Shown here: positions 43,390 through 52,621 of the stretch, piece after piece
Layout: the number at the start of each line of letters is the position of its first letter
Position numbering within the stretch: the stretch's first letter is position 1
DNA from: Bradyrhizobium tropiciagri
GTDB taxonomy: Bacteria > Pseudomonadota > Alphaproteobacteria > Rhizobiales > Xanthobacteraceae
Length of the DNA: 64,000 nt
Reading direction: 5' to 3'
Assembly: GCF_001189845.1 (NCBI RefSeq)
Contig: NZ_LFLZ01000010.1
Location: 62,001-126,000, forward strand
The notes under the pieces: model-generated
Seen by the model: the letters and a program-made list of their open reading frames with translations, nothing else
Told to the model about the DNA's origin: nothing
The model's database searches: none
Program-made: the position numbers and the translations under genes

Positions 43390-44559
43390 CTAACGAAGCT
43401 CTGGCAAAACGGGATCGAGTTCTTCCTGCTCAAGCGTCTTGGCTCCATCTTCTGCCAGGTACGCTGCCAGCCGCGCGATACCGGACTCTGGTGAGCATCT
43501 GGCGGGTGCGGATTTTTTGGACGGCACTTGTCCCGAGCGCTCGGCAATTTCGACGCTCATCAGGTGGGGGCGGATCGGTCGGCCGATGGCGCGCTCGATG
43601 GTGTGGAATATCCAGGTCCCGTCGGGATCGATGTCCGACCAATGAAAGATTGGCGTCTGTTCGGATACCGACCCTGCTATCATCCGCAGCGCCTGCTGGG
43701 TGGCGAGCGAGGGGTAACCGCCGACGTACATCGTCGTTCCCAGTCGACCGGGGTCCGCCTCGGCAATGTGCCGGTTGAAGCTTGCGAAGTTTTCGATCGT
43801 CAGAATGTACGCCGGCGGCTCCCGAAAACGGACGCGATCTGCTTCCTTGGGAGTGATTCCGAGATAATGTGGAGAAATCCTGGAGAGGTCGGCTCCCTCG
43901 AGGTCGATTTTTCCTGCGACCAGCAGCGGTGGCGCGAAGCGTTCCAGTCCGATTGCCCGCAGTGCCTCGCGGGGCCGCGCGCCGGGTGGAAACTCCAGGA
44001 TGCCGCTCAGGAGCCGCACGACCGCACCCTCGATGCGTTCGAGCGTCTTGCTGTGACCCACCGTCCGTCGCGAGAAGGTCTTGTAGTCGACATCGAGATG
44101 CTTGTTGTCCAGGATGGCCTGGGCGAGAACGAAGGCGTCGCGCAGCATCTCGACGTCGGACGAAGCGAATCCGTGCCACGTCTTCCCCCGTCCCCAGACC
44201 TCGGCGATTTGGGAAGCGCTGTTCTTCAGAGAGTCGCGCAGCGCCGATCCGGCGGCAAGCCTTGCCGCAGCGTCCTGCGCAATCCGCGACGCGGGGGTGC
44301 GGTCGAGATATCGGTATAGGATCTCCGCCGAGGCCAGCCGCACGTGTGCGACCTGATCCCGCTTGACGCCTCGGCCCCAGCCAACGGACACCGCGCCGGT
44401 AGCTTCGGCTTCCCTGATCTGTTTGAGGAAGGCGTCCGCCGCGACGACCGAGGCGAAGGCGGCATAATCCGGGTGGGCGATCGGGCTCGCCGCGCCGGCC
44501 TCGAAGCGATCGAGCAGGTCATTCAAGAGGCCGTTCGCGTCCGTGAAACGCCGCGCCAT
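43390..44559 (-). CDS. jetD: JetD, Wadjet nuclease subunit (TOPRIM, DUF3322/DUF2220)
   Basis: Wadjet systems recognise and cut small circular DNA such as plasmids; JetD is the TOPRIM nuclease. The 389-residue protein has an N-terminal helical domain (about 1-215) and a C-terminal TOPRIM domain with the catalytic glutamate at 256 (YILTIENFASFNR) and the DxD pair at 309 and 311 (HWSDIDPDGTW). MYVGGYPSLATQQAL lies between these and is typical of this family. The gene follows jetC after 2 bp and is last in the operon. It appears complete. Confidence 0.9.
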   Translation of the reverse strand: MARRFTDANGLLNDLLDRFEAGAASPIAHPDYAAFASVVAADAFLKQIREAEATGAVSVGWGRGVKRDQVAHVRLASAEILYRYLDRTPASRIAQDAAARLAAGSALRDSLKNSASQIAEVWGRGKTWHGFASSDVEMLRDAFVLAQAILDNKHLDVDYKTFSRRTVGHSKTLERIEGAVVRLLSGILEFPPGARPREALRAIGLERFAPPLLVAGKIDLEGADLSRISPHYLGITPKEADRVRFREPPAYILTIENFASFNRHIAEADPGRLGTTMYVGGYPSLATQQALRMIAGSVSEQTPIFHWSDIDPDGTWIFHTIERAIGRPIRPHLMSVEIAERSGQVPSKKSAPARCSPESGIARLAAYLAEDGAKTLEQEELDPVLPELR

Positions 44560-44561
44560 GG

Positions 44562-47500
44562 CTACTCGGCGGCCAGACGGCTGGCGAGCTCATCTTCGGA
44601 CATCAGGTCCGGATCGATGGCCATCAGCTCGCGCTTGGCCTTCTCTTTCAGTTGCACCACGGTGGCTCTGGACTGCTCGCCAATGCGGTCCACTTCCACG
44701 ATCGTATCCATGTGCTCGAGCACGGCGACCCGCTTCTCGAACGGCGCCGCGATCACGAATTGGAGTCCGAGATTCTTATAGAAGCTCATCATCTGCCGCT
44801 GGTTCTTGCCATCCATTTTCGAGAAGGCCTCGTCGAACATAGCGAGAGCGAAGCCGGCGGGCTTGCCCGTACGATGCTCGGCGCTGCCGTAGACGCCGGC
44901 GAGCGAAGCGCCGATGGCGACGTAGATGGGGACCTGCTGTTCGGCGCCCGATCCGGTGCCGCGCCGCTGCTCCCAGCGGGTCGAGCGGCCGGTAGCGACA
45001 TCCTCCATGTGGATCTCGAAGGTGTAGAAATTGCGGTAGTCCTCAAACTGGGTGAAGTCCTTGTCGGGATCCTCTAGCAGCGCCTCGAGTGCAAGGATCG
45101 TATCCTTGTGCGGGAAGTCATCGGGCGCATCGCCCCGGAACAGCATGTCGAGCGCCTCCGGAGAGGTCTTGGCGATCTCGATGATCTTCAGGATGGGCTG
45201 GAATTCCACCACTTGGGTGCGATGGAACGAATATCTCTCGTTGTGGAAGGGATGTGCGTAGAGGCTACGGTTCAACGACTGCAGTTCCCGCTCCATCTTG
45301 CCGATCCGGGCCGTGAGCGCGTTGATGAACTCGCCGCGGAGCAGCGTCGAGGCCTTTTCTGCCGCTTCTCGGGCCTGCCGTTCGTACTGGCGCAGCTCGT
45401 TGGACTCGATATCCGAGATGAGCTGCTCCATCCAGGGCTTCACCTCGCGTAGCGGCTCGCTTTCGGCGCCAACTTGCGAGCTCATCCCAAACTGATCGAA
45501 GTAATCGTAAAGGAGCTCGCGGACCCGTCGCTCGATCCGGACGCGCTCGACGTCCGAGGCGTCGGCATCTTTAACCGCCTTGTCTGCGATGGCACGGTGT
45601 TTCTCAGCAAAACCGCCTTTTGCTGCGGCATCGAGGCGCTCGCGGTAGACGAGCCTGCCTTTCGCGGCGGAGTAGAGCGGGAAGGCCTTGCGGTAGATCG
45701 ACCGGGCGACCCGGAGATTGAGCTCGGAGCCCGGCACGTTCTCCCCATCTCCGAGCCTCCTCTCGGCCGATCTGAGTTCGCCGTCATGCTCGCCAAACGC
45801 CTTCTGCTGGGTCTTTCTCTCGTCGAGCCTCTTGTCCTTCAGCTTCTGCTGCGCTCGCTTCTTGTCGCGAAGGCCGCCGTCGCCCGCGCCGTCGAGCGCA
45901 TCGAGCCTGGAATGGGCTTCGCCGATCTCGGTCTGCGCGGCCGCGAAGGCCGCAGCGAAAGTCTTCAGGTCGTCACGCCCCTCACAGATGTTCTTCAGAG
46001 CGGCATAGGCCTGCTCCGCGGCTTGGGCCTCCTTGCTCTTGTCGGCCAGGAGCCGATCCAGTTCCTCGGCCTGATCTTGCAGGGAGCGCAGGGCGTTCGC
46101 CTGGGCCGCCTTTCCGATCTTGTGCTGCGAGGCTTCGATCCAGCGATGGGTCCTGACGAGTCCATCGTCGTAGAGGCCGTCCTTCATGATGGCCGGCCGG
46201 GCTTATTAAACTGATCGAGCGTGTCGGCGAGACGGACCGTGCCGTAGCGGCGCATGATGAACGCCATCGCGTCCGGATCCTGGCTCCGGAAGATGGAGGG
46301 GAAACTGCCGCGCTCCGGCTTGGCCCGGAACTGCTCGAGCTTGTTCAGGCTCACGAGGGATGCGTGGCGAAACTCGCGGCGGCCTTCCTTGAACATCGCC
46401 GTGGCGGCGCTGATGTCCGCTCTGTCCACGAACACCGCCTCCCGGTCGCGGCCGAGGAGCGCCTCGGCGGCCCCCACCCATTCGGGTTCGGCGACTTCGA
46501 TGATGTCACAGAGCACGCGCGGGGCCATTCCCTTCTGCCGGAGCCTTCGGCAGAGGAGTTCAGTATCGTCGCCAAGATAGGCCCGCGCCCCTCCGGAGGC
46601 GTGCTGTCGGACCCGTTCGAGCACCTCGTCACGCCGGACTCGCAGCCCGGAAAGCTCCGCGATGATCGCCTGACGCGCTTCGTCGATCTTCGGCAGCCAT
46701 TTCGCACCGCTGGTCGCGAAGGATTTCTCGGCCGCGGAGAGCTCGTCTGAGACGCCCGCTATGTCTGCCCCGACGGCGGCGGTTAGAAGACGCTCCAGCG
46801 CAGGGACGAAGTCTTCGAAAGAGTCCGCACACATCGCCCGGAGCGGATGCAGGCGACGGATGTTATCCAGGCGTGCCTTGAACTCGGCCGAGGCGCGGTG
46901 CGCCGCCTGCGCGGCCACATCAGCGCTCTGCTGCAGCGACTTTCTTCCGGTCTTGGCGTCGTGCTCGGCGATCGCCGCCGTCAGGCGTTCGATCTCCTGA
47001 TCAATGGCCTTGACGTCCTCCTCGATGAATTCGAGTTCTTTTGCTGCGGCATCTCGGCGCGCCATCTCGGTACGCCTTTTGGTCTTAAAGTCCAGGTTGA
47101 TCGCCCGCGCCGCGAGCCAGGCCGCGCGTTTGGAAATCCACTCCTCCCTGAACTTGGTCTCAAGCGCCTCTTCGAGTGCGGCGAGAACCCCCCGAAGTGC
47201 CCTCAGAGCTTCGAGTCTGAGGCGCATTTTCCGGATCGTTTCGCTGATATTGCGGTAGGTCTGGATCGACTCGCGCAGCTCCTTGATCCCGATCGGACTG
47301 TCCTCGAGGATATAGTTCCGCACGAACTGCGTGGCCGTCTGGTTGTGATCGAGCGTCATCGCATTGACGATCGACTTTTGCAGGGCGCTTGCGTTCTGCT
47401 CGCCGTAGGGCGAATGCGGCAGGAGATGGCGCATGTACTCGCGGACGTAGTCGCCGGCCCGATCGCGGTGGTTGACGAAGTTGCCTTCGCCAACCACCGC

Positions 47501-47995
47501 GACGATCCGGGCGCGCACGTCTTCCCACTGCGCCGGAAACTGCAACTTCCCTCGCTGTTCGATGAAGTCCTTGGAGCTTAGAACGGCGCCGACGGTGACG
47601 AACAGCGCCAGCACGGTTTCCCTGCTGTCTGACTTCCGCGCCTCGAGCGCCATGCCGATTGTGACCGGCGGCCGCGCGCCTTCCGTGTCTTCAAAACCGA
47701 GCGCGATGTAGGTGCGCGCCTCGTCGCGCCGGCGCTGGTCCTCGCCGAGCGTGCCGAGACAGTAGTCGACGACGCTGCGCTTCGAGCCACTACGCGACTT
47801 TCCGCTGTCGCCGGCGACCGCGTTCAGGCGCAGGAACCGCCGGCTGCCGCCGGTGAGCACGACTTGGGCCATGTCGAGGATCGTCGATTTGCCGGAACGG
47901 TTCTCGCCAAGCACGCCGACGTGCCCCGTCACGTCGATGTCCGCGACGTCGAACAGGTGCCAGTTCACCATCGTAAGGTGGCGTAGCTCCATCAT
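44562..47995 (-). pseudogene. jetC: jetC, Wadjet SMC-like ATPase, split into two frames
   Basis: JetC is the SMC/MukB-like motor of Wadjet. The upstream part (46184-47995, 603 residues) has the Walker A GENRSGKST at 30-38 and the first coiled-coil arm. The downstream part (44562-46187, 541 residues) holds the returning coiled coil, and SGAEQQVPIYVAIGASLAGVYG and FALAMFDEAFSKMDGKN with the Walker B glutamate. They meet at an ATGA overlap. In whole JetC proteins the sequence would run through FNK directly into MKDGLYDDGL. One added base within the GC-only stretch 46191-46201 would fuse both into about 1144 residues. Either the gene is broken or misread, or it is truly split and coupled by the ATGA overlap. 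Confidence 0.85.
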
Positions 47996-48630
47996 GCCTC
48001 GTCTCCCGCGGGCTGCGGAAAACGGGCCTCCTCGCTGCGCACGTAGCGCTCGAGCCGTTGCAGCGCGTCGCCGCCGCTGATCAGCTTGATCATCGGGCGG
48101 ATCCTGACCTCGCAGTCCCGCTGCTCGTCGTCGAAGTCGCCGATCTCGACAAGGCTGCGCTGGGCAGCCTCGCGCAGAATGTCGCGGAAGCGGGCGGCCG
48201 AGATCGCGCCTCCGCCGCCGTGTTGCGCCATCTCGCGGTAGCGGTCGAACAAGTCATTCAAGGTGGCGACCACGACGGCCCGGTCTTCGACCGCTCCGAC
48301 GTTCACCTCTTGCTGCCAGTACGCTGCCAGCACCAAAATGACGATGGTTTCGTCGAGCTTCATCCGGGGCAGCGGCACGTCCTCGTCCATGGCGACGATG
48401 CCGGCCCACTGCGCCTCCGGATCGCGATGGACGCGGTATCCGCAACTATCGAAGAAGCCATCGACCGCGTTGCGGAAGCGGCCGTCCATGATCATGTTGT
48501 AGACGGTTCCGGTTCTGGGATCTCCCGCGAACACGAACTGCCGCCGCAGCAGGAAGTGCAGCGCTTTGCGGAGGTCGGCTGCCTTTTCCGCACCGAAGGA
48601 GCGCTCGACGTGTTCGAACTCACTGAGCAT
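47992..48630 (-). CDS. jetB: JetB, Wadjet KITE-type subunit (DUF4194)
   Basis: JetB is the MukE-like partner that bridges the kleisin JetA and the SMC protein JetC. The 212-residue protein has the winged-helix pattern of this family (DLRKALHFLLRRQFVFAGD, YNMIMDGRFRNAVDGFFDSCGYRVHRDPE, and LDETIVILVLAAYWQQEV, typical of DUF4194). ISAARFRDILREAAQRSLVEIG and RIRPMIKLISGGDALQRLERYV close it. It overlaps jetA by 11 bp and jetC by 4 bp, so the operon order jetA-jetB-jetC-jetD is preserved. It appears intact. Confidence 0.88.
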   Translation of the reverse strand: MLSEFEHVERSFGAEKAADLRKALHFLLRRQFVFAGDPRTGTVYNMIMDGRFRNAVDGFFDSCGYRVHRDPEAQWAGIVAMDEDVPLPRMKLDETIVILVLAAYWQQEVNVGAVEDRAVVVATLNDLFDRYREMAQHGGGGAISAARFRDILREAAQRSLVEIGDFDDEQRDCEVRIRPMIKLISGGDALQRLERYVRSEEARFPQPAGDEA

Positions 48631-50148
48631 GGAGCTCCTCCGCTTTCCGGAGCCTGCCGGATCGCCTGACCAGGAAGTTCGCGCAACGCAGCCATTCGCT
48701 GTCGTGTGGCGGCGTGTCTGGGCGCGGCTCCAGATCGAATCCGGCCGCGACCTGCGGCGGAACCTCGCCCGTCAGCGCATAGCGGCGGGCGCAATCGAAG
48801 GCGAGGAAGTCGTCTACGGTGTCGATTTCCATGAAGCGAGCTTCCTTGGTCGCGAATGGCGGCACCTGGCCCTCAAGGAATCGTCTGACATCCTCGGGCC
48901 GGGGCGCGATGCGAGCGATATACTCAAGACGGAGCTTCTTCCTCAGCTCGTACAACGGGTCCGAGGGCGGGCCGGCGAGCTCCTTCGCCTCGACCGGGCG
49001 GCGCGGCTGCCTGGCTGGCGCCTGATGGTGCTCCGACCAGGGCGACCGCAGCGGCTCGATGCTCCACTCGACGGTCGCCCTGTCGTGCCTGCCGTCTCGC
49101 AGCAGAGCGTCCAGCCGCCGCACCAGGTCGCCGGCCCGGCCGACGAGTCCCTGCCCGCCGCGCTCGGCGTACTTGATGGTGTTGCGGACCCGGGCTTCGA
49201 GCTGCCTGCGGAAGGCCTCGATCCGTTCGAACATCTCGCCGATCTGTTCGAAGATGTTTTCGATTGCGAGCAGATCGTCGGCCGCCGCCATTCGACCGTC
49301 CTCGACGTCGGCGGCCATGCTGGAAGCGGTGTACTCCTCGGCGAGGACCTGCATGGTGTCCGGGGTGTAGGAGATTCGCCGTGCGAGATCGACGATGGCA
49401 TCGCGGAAGCGGTACGGATGGTTGACGGTGAGGATGGACTCGAAATCCTTCAGCAGGAGCTGGTCGACGAACTCCTCGAAGAAGCTTCCAGCCGGGTAGC
49501 CACTGTCTTCGATTCCATGACGGTCCGTCGGATCCGCTTCAGGTCGGCCAGAATGGCCCGCAGGCTCTTGGTAAACTGGTCGGCCTGGTTGCGTGCTTCG
49601 CGGACAGCGAGCGCGGCTTCGCGCTGCTTGCGGTCGGTGATCTCGGGCCTCAGCTTTTCGACGGCTTCGAGATTGAGGCGGATCTGCACGATCAAGCCGC
49701 CGAATCGCTGCGAGAGATCCTTATTGAGGCTCGCGAGCCGCTGGATCACGAGCAGCGGTCCCATTGCCATGTCGACCGTGACACGGAGCCCGTATTCCTC
49801 CTCCTCAAGCCAACCCCAGGCGAGCAGCCGCGCGTAGAGTTGCCGCGCCAGACCGAGCGCCTTGTCGCCCTTCTCGGACGCGAGCGCGATGTCGGCCTTC
49901 CGGATACGGCGGCGACCTGCCGAGATCATTTCCGGCAGGGTGCCGAAGTCATCGCCTTCGCTCCAGAGGCCCGGGTTGGCGCGCATGACGTCGTAGATCG
50001 CGTGGACGACCTGTTGCGGAGTTGGGAACGACGGCGCGCCTGAAAAGAAGCGTTCAAGGAGGTCGAGCAGACAAGCCGCGTACAGGTGCTTGTGATCGCG
50101 CGAGAAGGCCAAAAAAGCCTCGTCATGCAAATGACGGAACAAGGACAA
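48620..50148 (-). pseudogene. jetA: jetA, Wadjet kleisin subunit, interrupted by a frameshift
   Basis: JetA is the kleisin-like subunit. The first part from ATG 50148 (MSLFRHLHDEAFLAFSRDHKHLYAACLLDLLERF) carries winged-helix and coiled-coil regions. It goes out of frame at about 49512, ending soon after in KTVATRLEASSR. In the next frame the protein continues EDSGYPAGSFFEEFVDQLLLKDF and then MQVLAEEYTASSMAADVEDG to the stop at 48620, with the C-terminal winged helix. One added base near TCGAAG restores about 509 residues. It is the first gene of the operon. The remaining code shows no further damage. Confidence 0.82.
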
Positions 50149-50877
50149 TCGCTACCACTCCAGAGTCGGCGTCATCCAGAAAAGGGGCGAGCTGCCTGCC
50201 CCTAACTTCATGATCTACTGGGGAAATACTTCAGTCGAGATGTATCGCGAGGCACTCGCAACTAGAAGGGTTTTGTTCGCTGTATGTTCGTATATAGCTT
50301 GCCGAACGGAAGCTGTCGAGCCTCAGGGCTCCGTGCCGGCACTTTGAGGAGGGATGGGTCTTCGGAGAAGGGCCTTTCTAAGAACTTCGGCAAGCTATGT
50401 TGAGACAAAAAAGCCCCGCTATTCGGCCGAAGTAGGCGCGGAGATCTTAGGGAAGAACTATTGAGGACGGAAGCCTCCGGGCTGACGGACGAGCAGGGCT
50501 CCGTTGAGTATCCAAGCCGGGCGTGGTGCTAAGGTAGTCGCGATCTGTAGTTTGTGCCCTGCTAACCGCTGAAGTGTGCAACGGCCAATCTTTCAGTGTG
50601 CGTGTTCTTCGATACCCAGCACCCATAATAGAGTGTTCAAGGGAGAGTCGGAATCGCGCTCGCGATGTCCGATCCCACGTTTTTTCCTGGCCCTCCACGC
50701 CGCGCTTCTGCCGCCTCTATCGCGTTTGCCGACGGAGGGCTTGAGGATTGAGCCCACCGTTCGATGCCCCGAGCAATGAGACCCTACACGCTCACTTGCC
50801 GTTAGGCCCCTGCTAAGTAATATCAAGCAGCGGATAAGTTGTTGATTTTTATTGTTTATTTAGATAAACCTTGCGTA
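50149..50877. other. Intergenic stretch between Wadjet and the AbiE-type pair
   Basis: About 730 bp between divergent operons, with promoters for both expected. Short frames on both strands show no motif. The right end is AT-rich (50835-50880), as expected for the abiE promoter. Confidence 0.5.
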
Positions 50878-50907
50878 TTGTCAGAAATTGGCTTATGTTT
50901 CTGACAA
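50878..50907 (+). promoter_or_regulatory. Inverted-repeat operator before abiEi
   Basis: TTGTCAGAAA and TTTCTGACAA form a perfect 10 bp inverted repeat with a 10-base centre, 12 bp upstream of the antitoxin start. AbiEi-type antitoxins repress their own promoters through inverted repeats, so this is the likely operator. Confidence 0.85.
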
Positions 50908-50919
50908 CGCAGGGAAGCC

Positions 50920-51519
50920 ATGCAAACCGTCGCCGAGCGTATTTTGAGTTACGCCCAAGCACTTCCAGAAGGCACTTTGATCGGTGCTAAGGAAGTTTTG
51001 CATTTGGGAAGCCGTGCTGCGGTCGATCAAGCTTTGAAGCGTCTCGCCAAACGCAACGAGTTGATGCGTCTTGCCCATGGGCTCTACGCTCTGCCGGTGA
51101 AAACACGTTTTGGCATACGCGCGCCGGCTGCCGAAAAGGTCATCGAAGCGCTGGCTTCCACGCACGCGGAAACGATCGTTCCACACGGAGCCGCGGCCGC
51201 GAATAAACTTGGTCTCACTACGCAAGTGCCGACGAAGCTCGTCTATTTGACCTCCGGTCCTGATCGTCAGTTTCGTCTCGGAGCACAGACGGTTGAGATG
51301 CGGCATGCACCGCACTGGATGCTTCTGCCGACAGACTCGATTGCTGGACAGGCAATCCGGGCTCTTGCCTGGCTCGGCGAGCGAGAGGCGGGCGAGGCTC
51401 TTAAGGTATTGAAGCGCAAGCTGCCCGACGACACTTTGCAGGATCTCGTCGCGCTGCGTCGCGCGATGCCTCCGTGGATGTCGAAATCCGTCAGCCAATC
51501 CCTTCTAAATCATGGCTGA
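50920..51519 (+). CDS. AbiEi-type antitoxin (DUF6088)
   Basis: The 199-residue protein has an N-terminal winged helix (residues about 1-60: GTLIGAKEVLHLGSRAAVDQALKRLAKRNELMRLAHGLYALP). The C-terminal domain has TIVPHGAAAANKLGLTTQVPTKLVYLTSGPDRQFRLGAQTVEMRHAP, typical of DUF6088/AbiEi antitoxins. It should bind the palindrome 12 bp upstream and repress the operon, while neutralising the neighbouring nucleotidyltransferase. The ATG at 50920 gives 199 residues. The stop overlaps the toxin start by 8 bp, as is usual in type IV AbiE systems. Confidence 0.88.
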   Translation: MQTVAERILSYAQALPEGTLIGAKEVLHLGSRAAVDQALKRLAKRNELMRLAHGLYALPVKTRFGIRAPAAEKVIEALASTHAETIVPHGAAAANKLGLTTQVPTKLVYLTSGPDRQFRLGAQTVEMRHAPHWMLLPTDSIAGQAIRALAWLGEREAGEALKVLKRKLPDDTLQDLVALRRAMPPWMSKSVSQSLLNHG

Positions 51520-52516
51520 ACTTTACCTGACGCTCTCTCGTGACGAGAGGCTTGAGGCACTTGGCGTCGCCGCCACCGCCTCAGGCCGCCCGGTCCATCT
51601 TTTGGAGAAGGACATCTGGGCCGTTTGGGCCCTGCAAGGACTCTTTGACTCTGAATTGGGTGAGCATCTTGTCTTTAAGGGAGGTACGTCCCTCTCCAAA
51701 GGTTACGACGTCATCGAACGTTTCTCGGAGAATATCGATCTCACTTACGATATCCGCCGGATCATTCCTGAGCTTGCCACGGGCGACCCACCCATACCCG
51801 CTTCGCGAAGCCAGGCCGACAAGTGGACAAAGCTTGCGCGCGAGCGGCTCACCGACTGGGTCAAAGACAAGACCCTTCCTGTCCTACAGAAACACGCAGC
51901 AGCTACAGGAGTCGACGTCACGTTCCGTGTTGAGAACGATGTCATCTATGTCGACTATGAAAAGCTGATCCAGGGCTCGGACTATGTTCCGCCCTGGATC
52001 AAGCTTGAATTCGGTGCGCGCTCGACCGGTGAGCCGTCCGAGACGAGAGAGATCACCTGCGATGCGGCGAAATCCCTGCCCGGACTCGAGTTTCCTGTAG
52101 CGACCCCAAAAATCATGCTTCCCGAGCGCACCGTTTGGGAGAAAGCAACGGCCGTCCACGTTCTTTGCGCTCAGGGTATCGCGAGCGATCGTGTATCGCG
52201 CCATTGGTACGATCTCGTGAAGCTCGATGATAAGGGATTTGCGCAAGCTGCCTTCGATGACAAAGTGCTGGCGCAGGAAGTCGCCGATTGGAAGAGCAAG
52301 TTCTTCCGGGAGAAAGATCGCGACGGCAATGTCATCGACTATCACGCCGCGGTATCCGGCAAGCTTCAGTTAGTTCCTGACGAAAAGATGCGTAAGGACC
52401 TTGAGGCCGATTATCAAAAGACGATCGACGCTGGATTACTTCTCGGCGAACCTGAGCCGTTTGAGCAGCTCATGAAGCGCTGTGAAGCTCTGCAGCGGCG
52501 CGCAAATAGTAAGTAA
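51512..52516 (+). CDS. AbiEii/AbiGii-family nucleotidyltransferase toxin
   Basis: The 334-residue protein has the family hallmark FKGGTSLSKGYDVIERFSENIDLTYD, with GGTSLSK at 57-63 and the catalytic aspartates around D76 and D80. KLEFGARSTGEPSETREI in the middle and a helical C-terminal half follow (ALSRHWYDLVKL-type HWYDL and DYHAAVSGKLQLVPD). AbiEii toxins transfer nucleotides to tRNA or other acceptors, cause growth arrest and give abortive phage infection. Some DUF6088-linked members stabilise integrative elements. The gene overlaps the antitoxin by 8 bp. Length and motifs suggest it is functional. Confidence 0.92.
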   Translation: MAELYLTLSRDERLEALGVAATASGRPVHLLEKDIWAVWALQGLFDSELGEHLVFKGGTSLSKGYDVIERFSENIDLTYDIRRIIPELATGDPPIPASRSQADKWTKLARERLTDWVKDKTLPVLQKHAAATGVDVTFRVENDVIYVDYEKLIQGSDYVPPWIKLEFGARSTGEPSETREITCDAAKSLPGLEFPVATPKIMLPERTVWEKATAVHVLCAQGIASDRVSRHWYDLVKLDDKGFAQAAFDDKVLAQEVADWKSKFFREKDRDGNVIDYHAAVSGKLQLVPDEKMRKDLEADYQKTIDAGLLLGEPEPFEQLMKRCEALQRRANSK

Positions 52517-52621
52517 GGCCGGTTGCTGGAACGGACGCTTCGAAAGATTTCCGACGTATAGAAGCTGTGCTGAGGATTGCCGAAGATGAGCCCCAGCACG
52601 CGCTGCTGCACGTTCGCCCCG

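Noticed and set aside
45474..46214. 246-codon plus-strand frame, with a similar one at 46847-47581
   Set aside because: Both are antisense to jetC, whose SMC motifs are clear on the minus strand.
48566..49837. 423-codon plus-strand frame
   Set aside because: It is antisense to jetA/jetB, its translation has no motif, and it is a by-product of high-GC third positions in the real genes.
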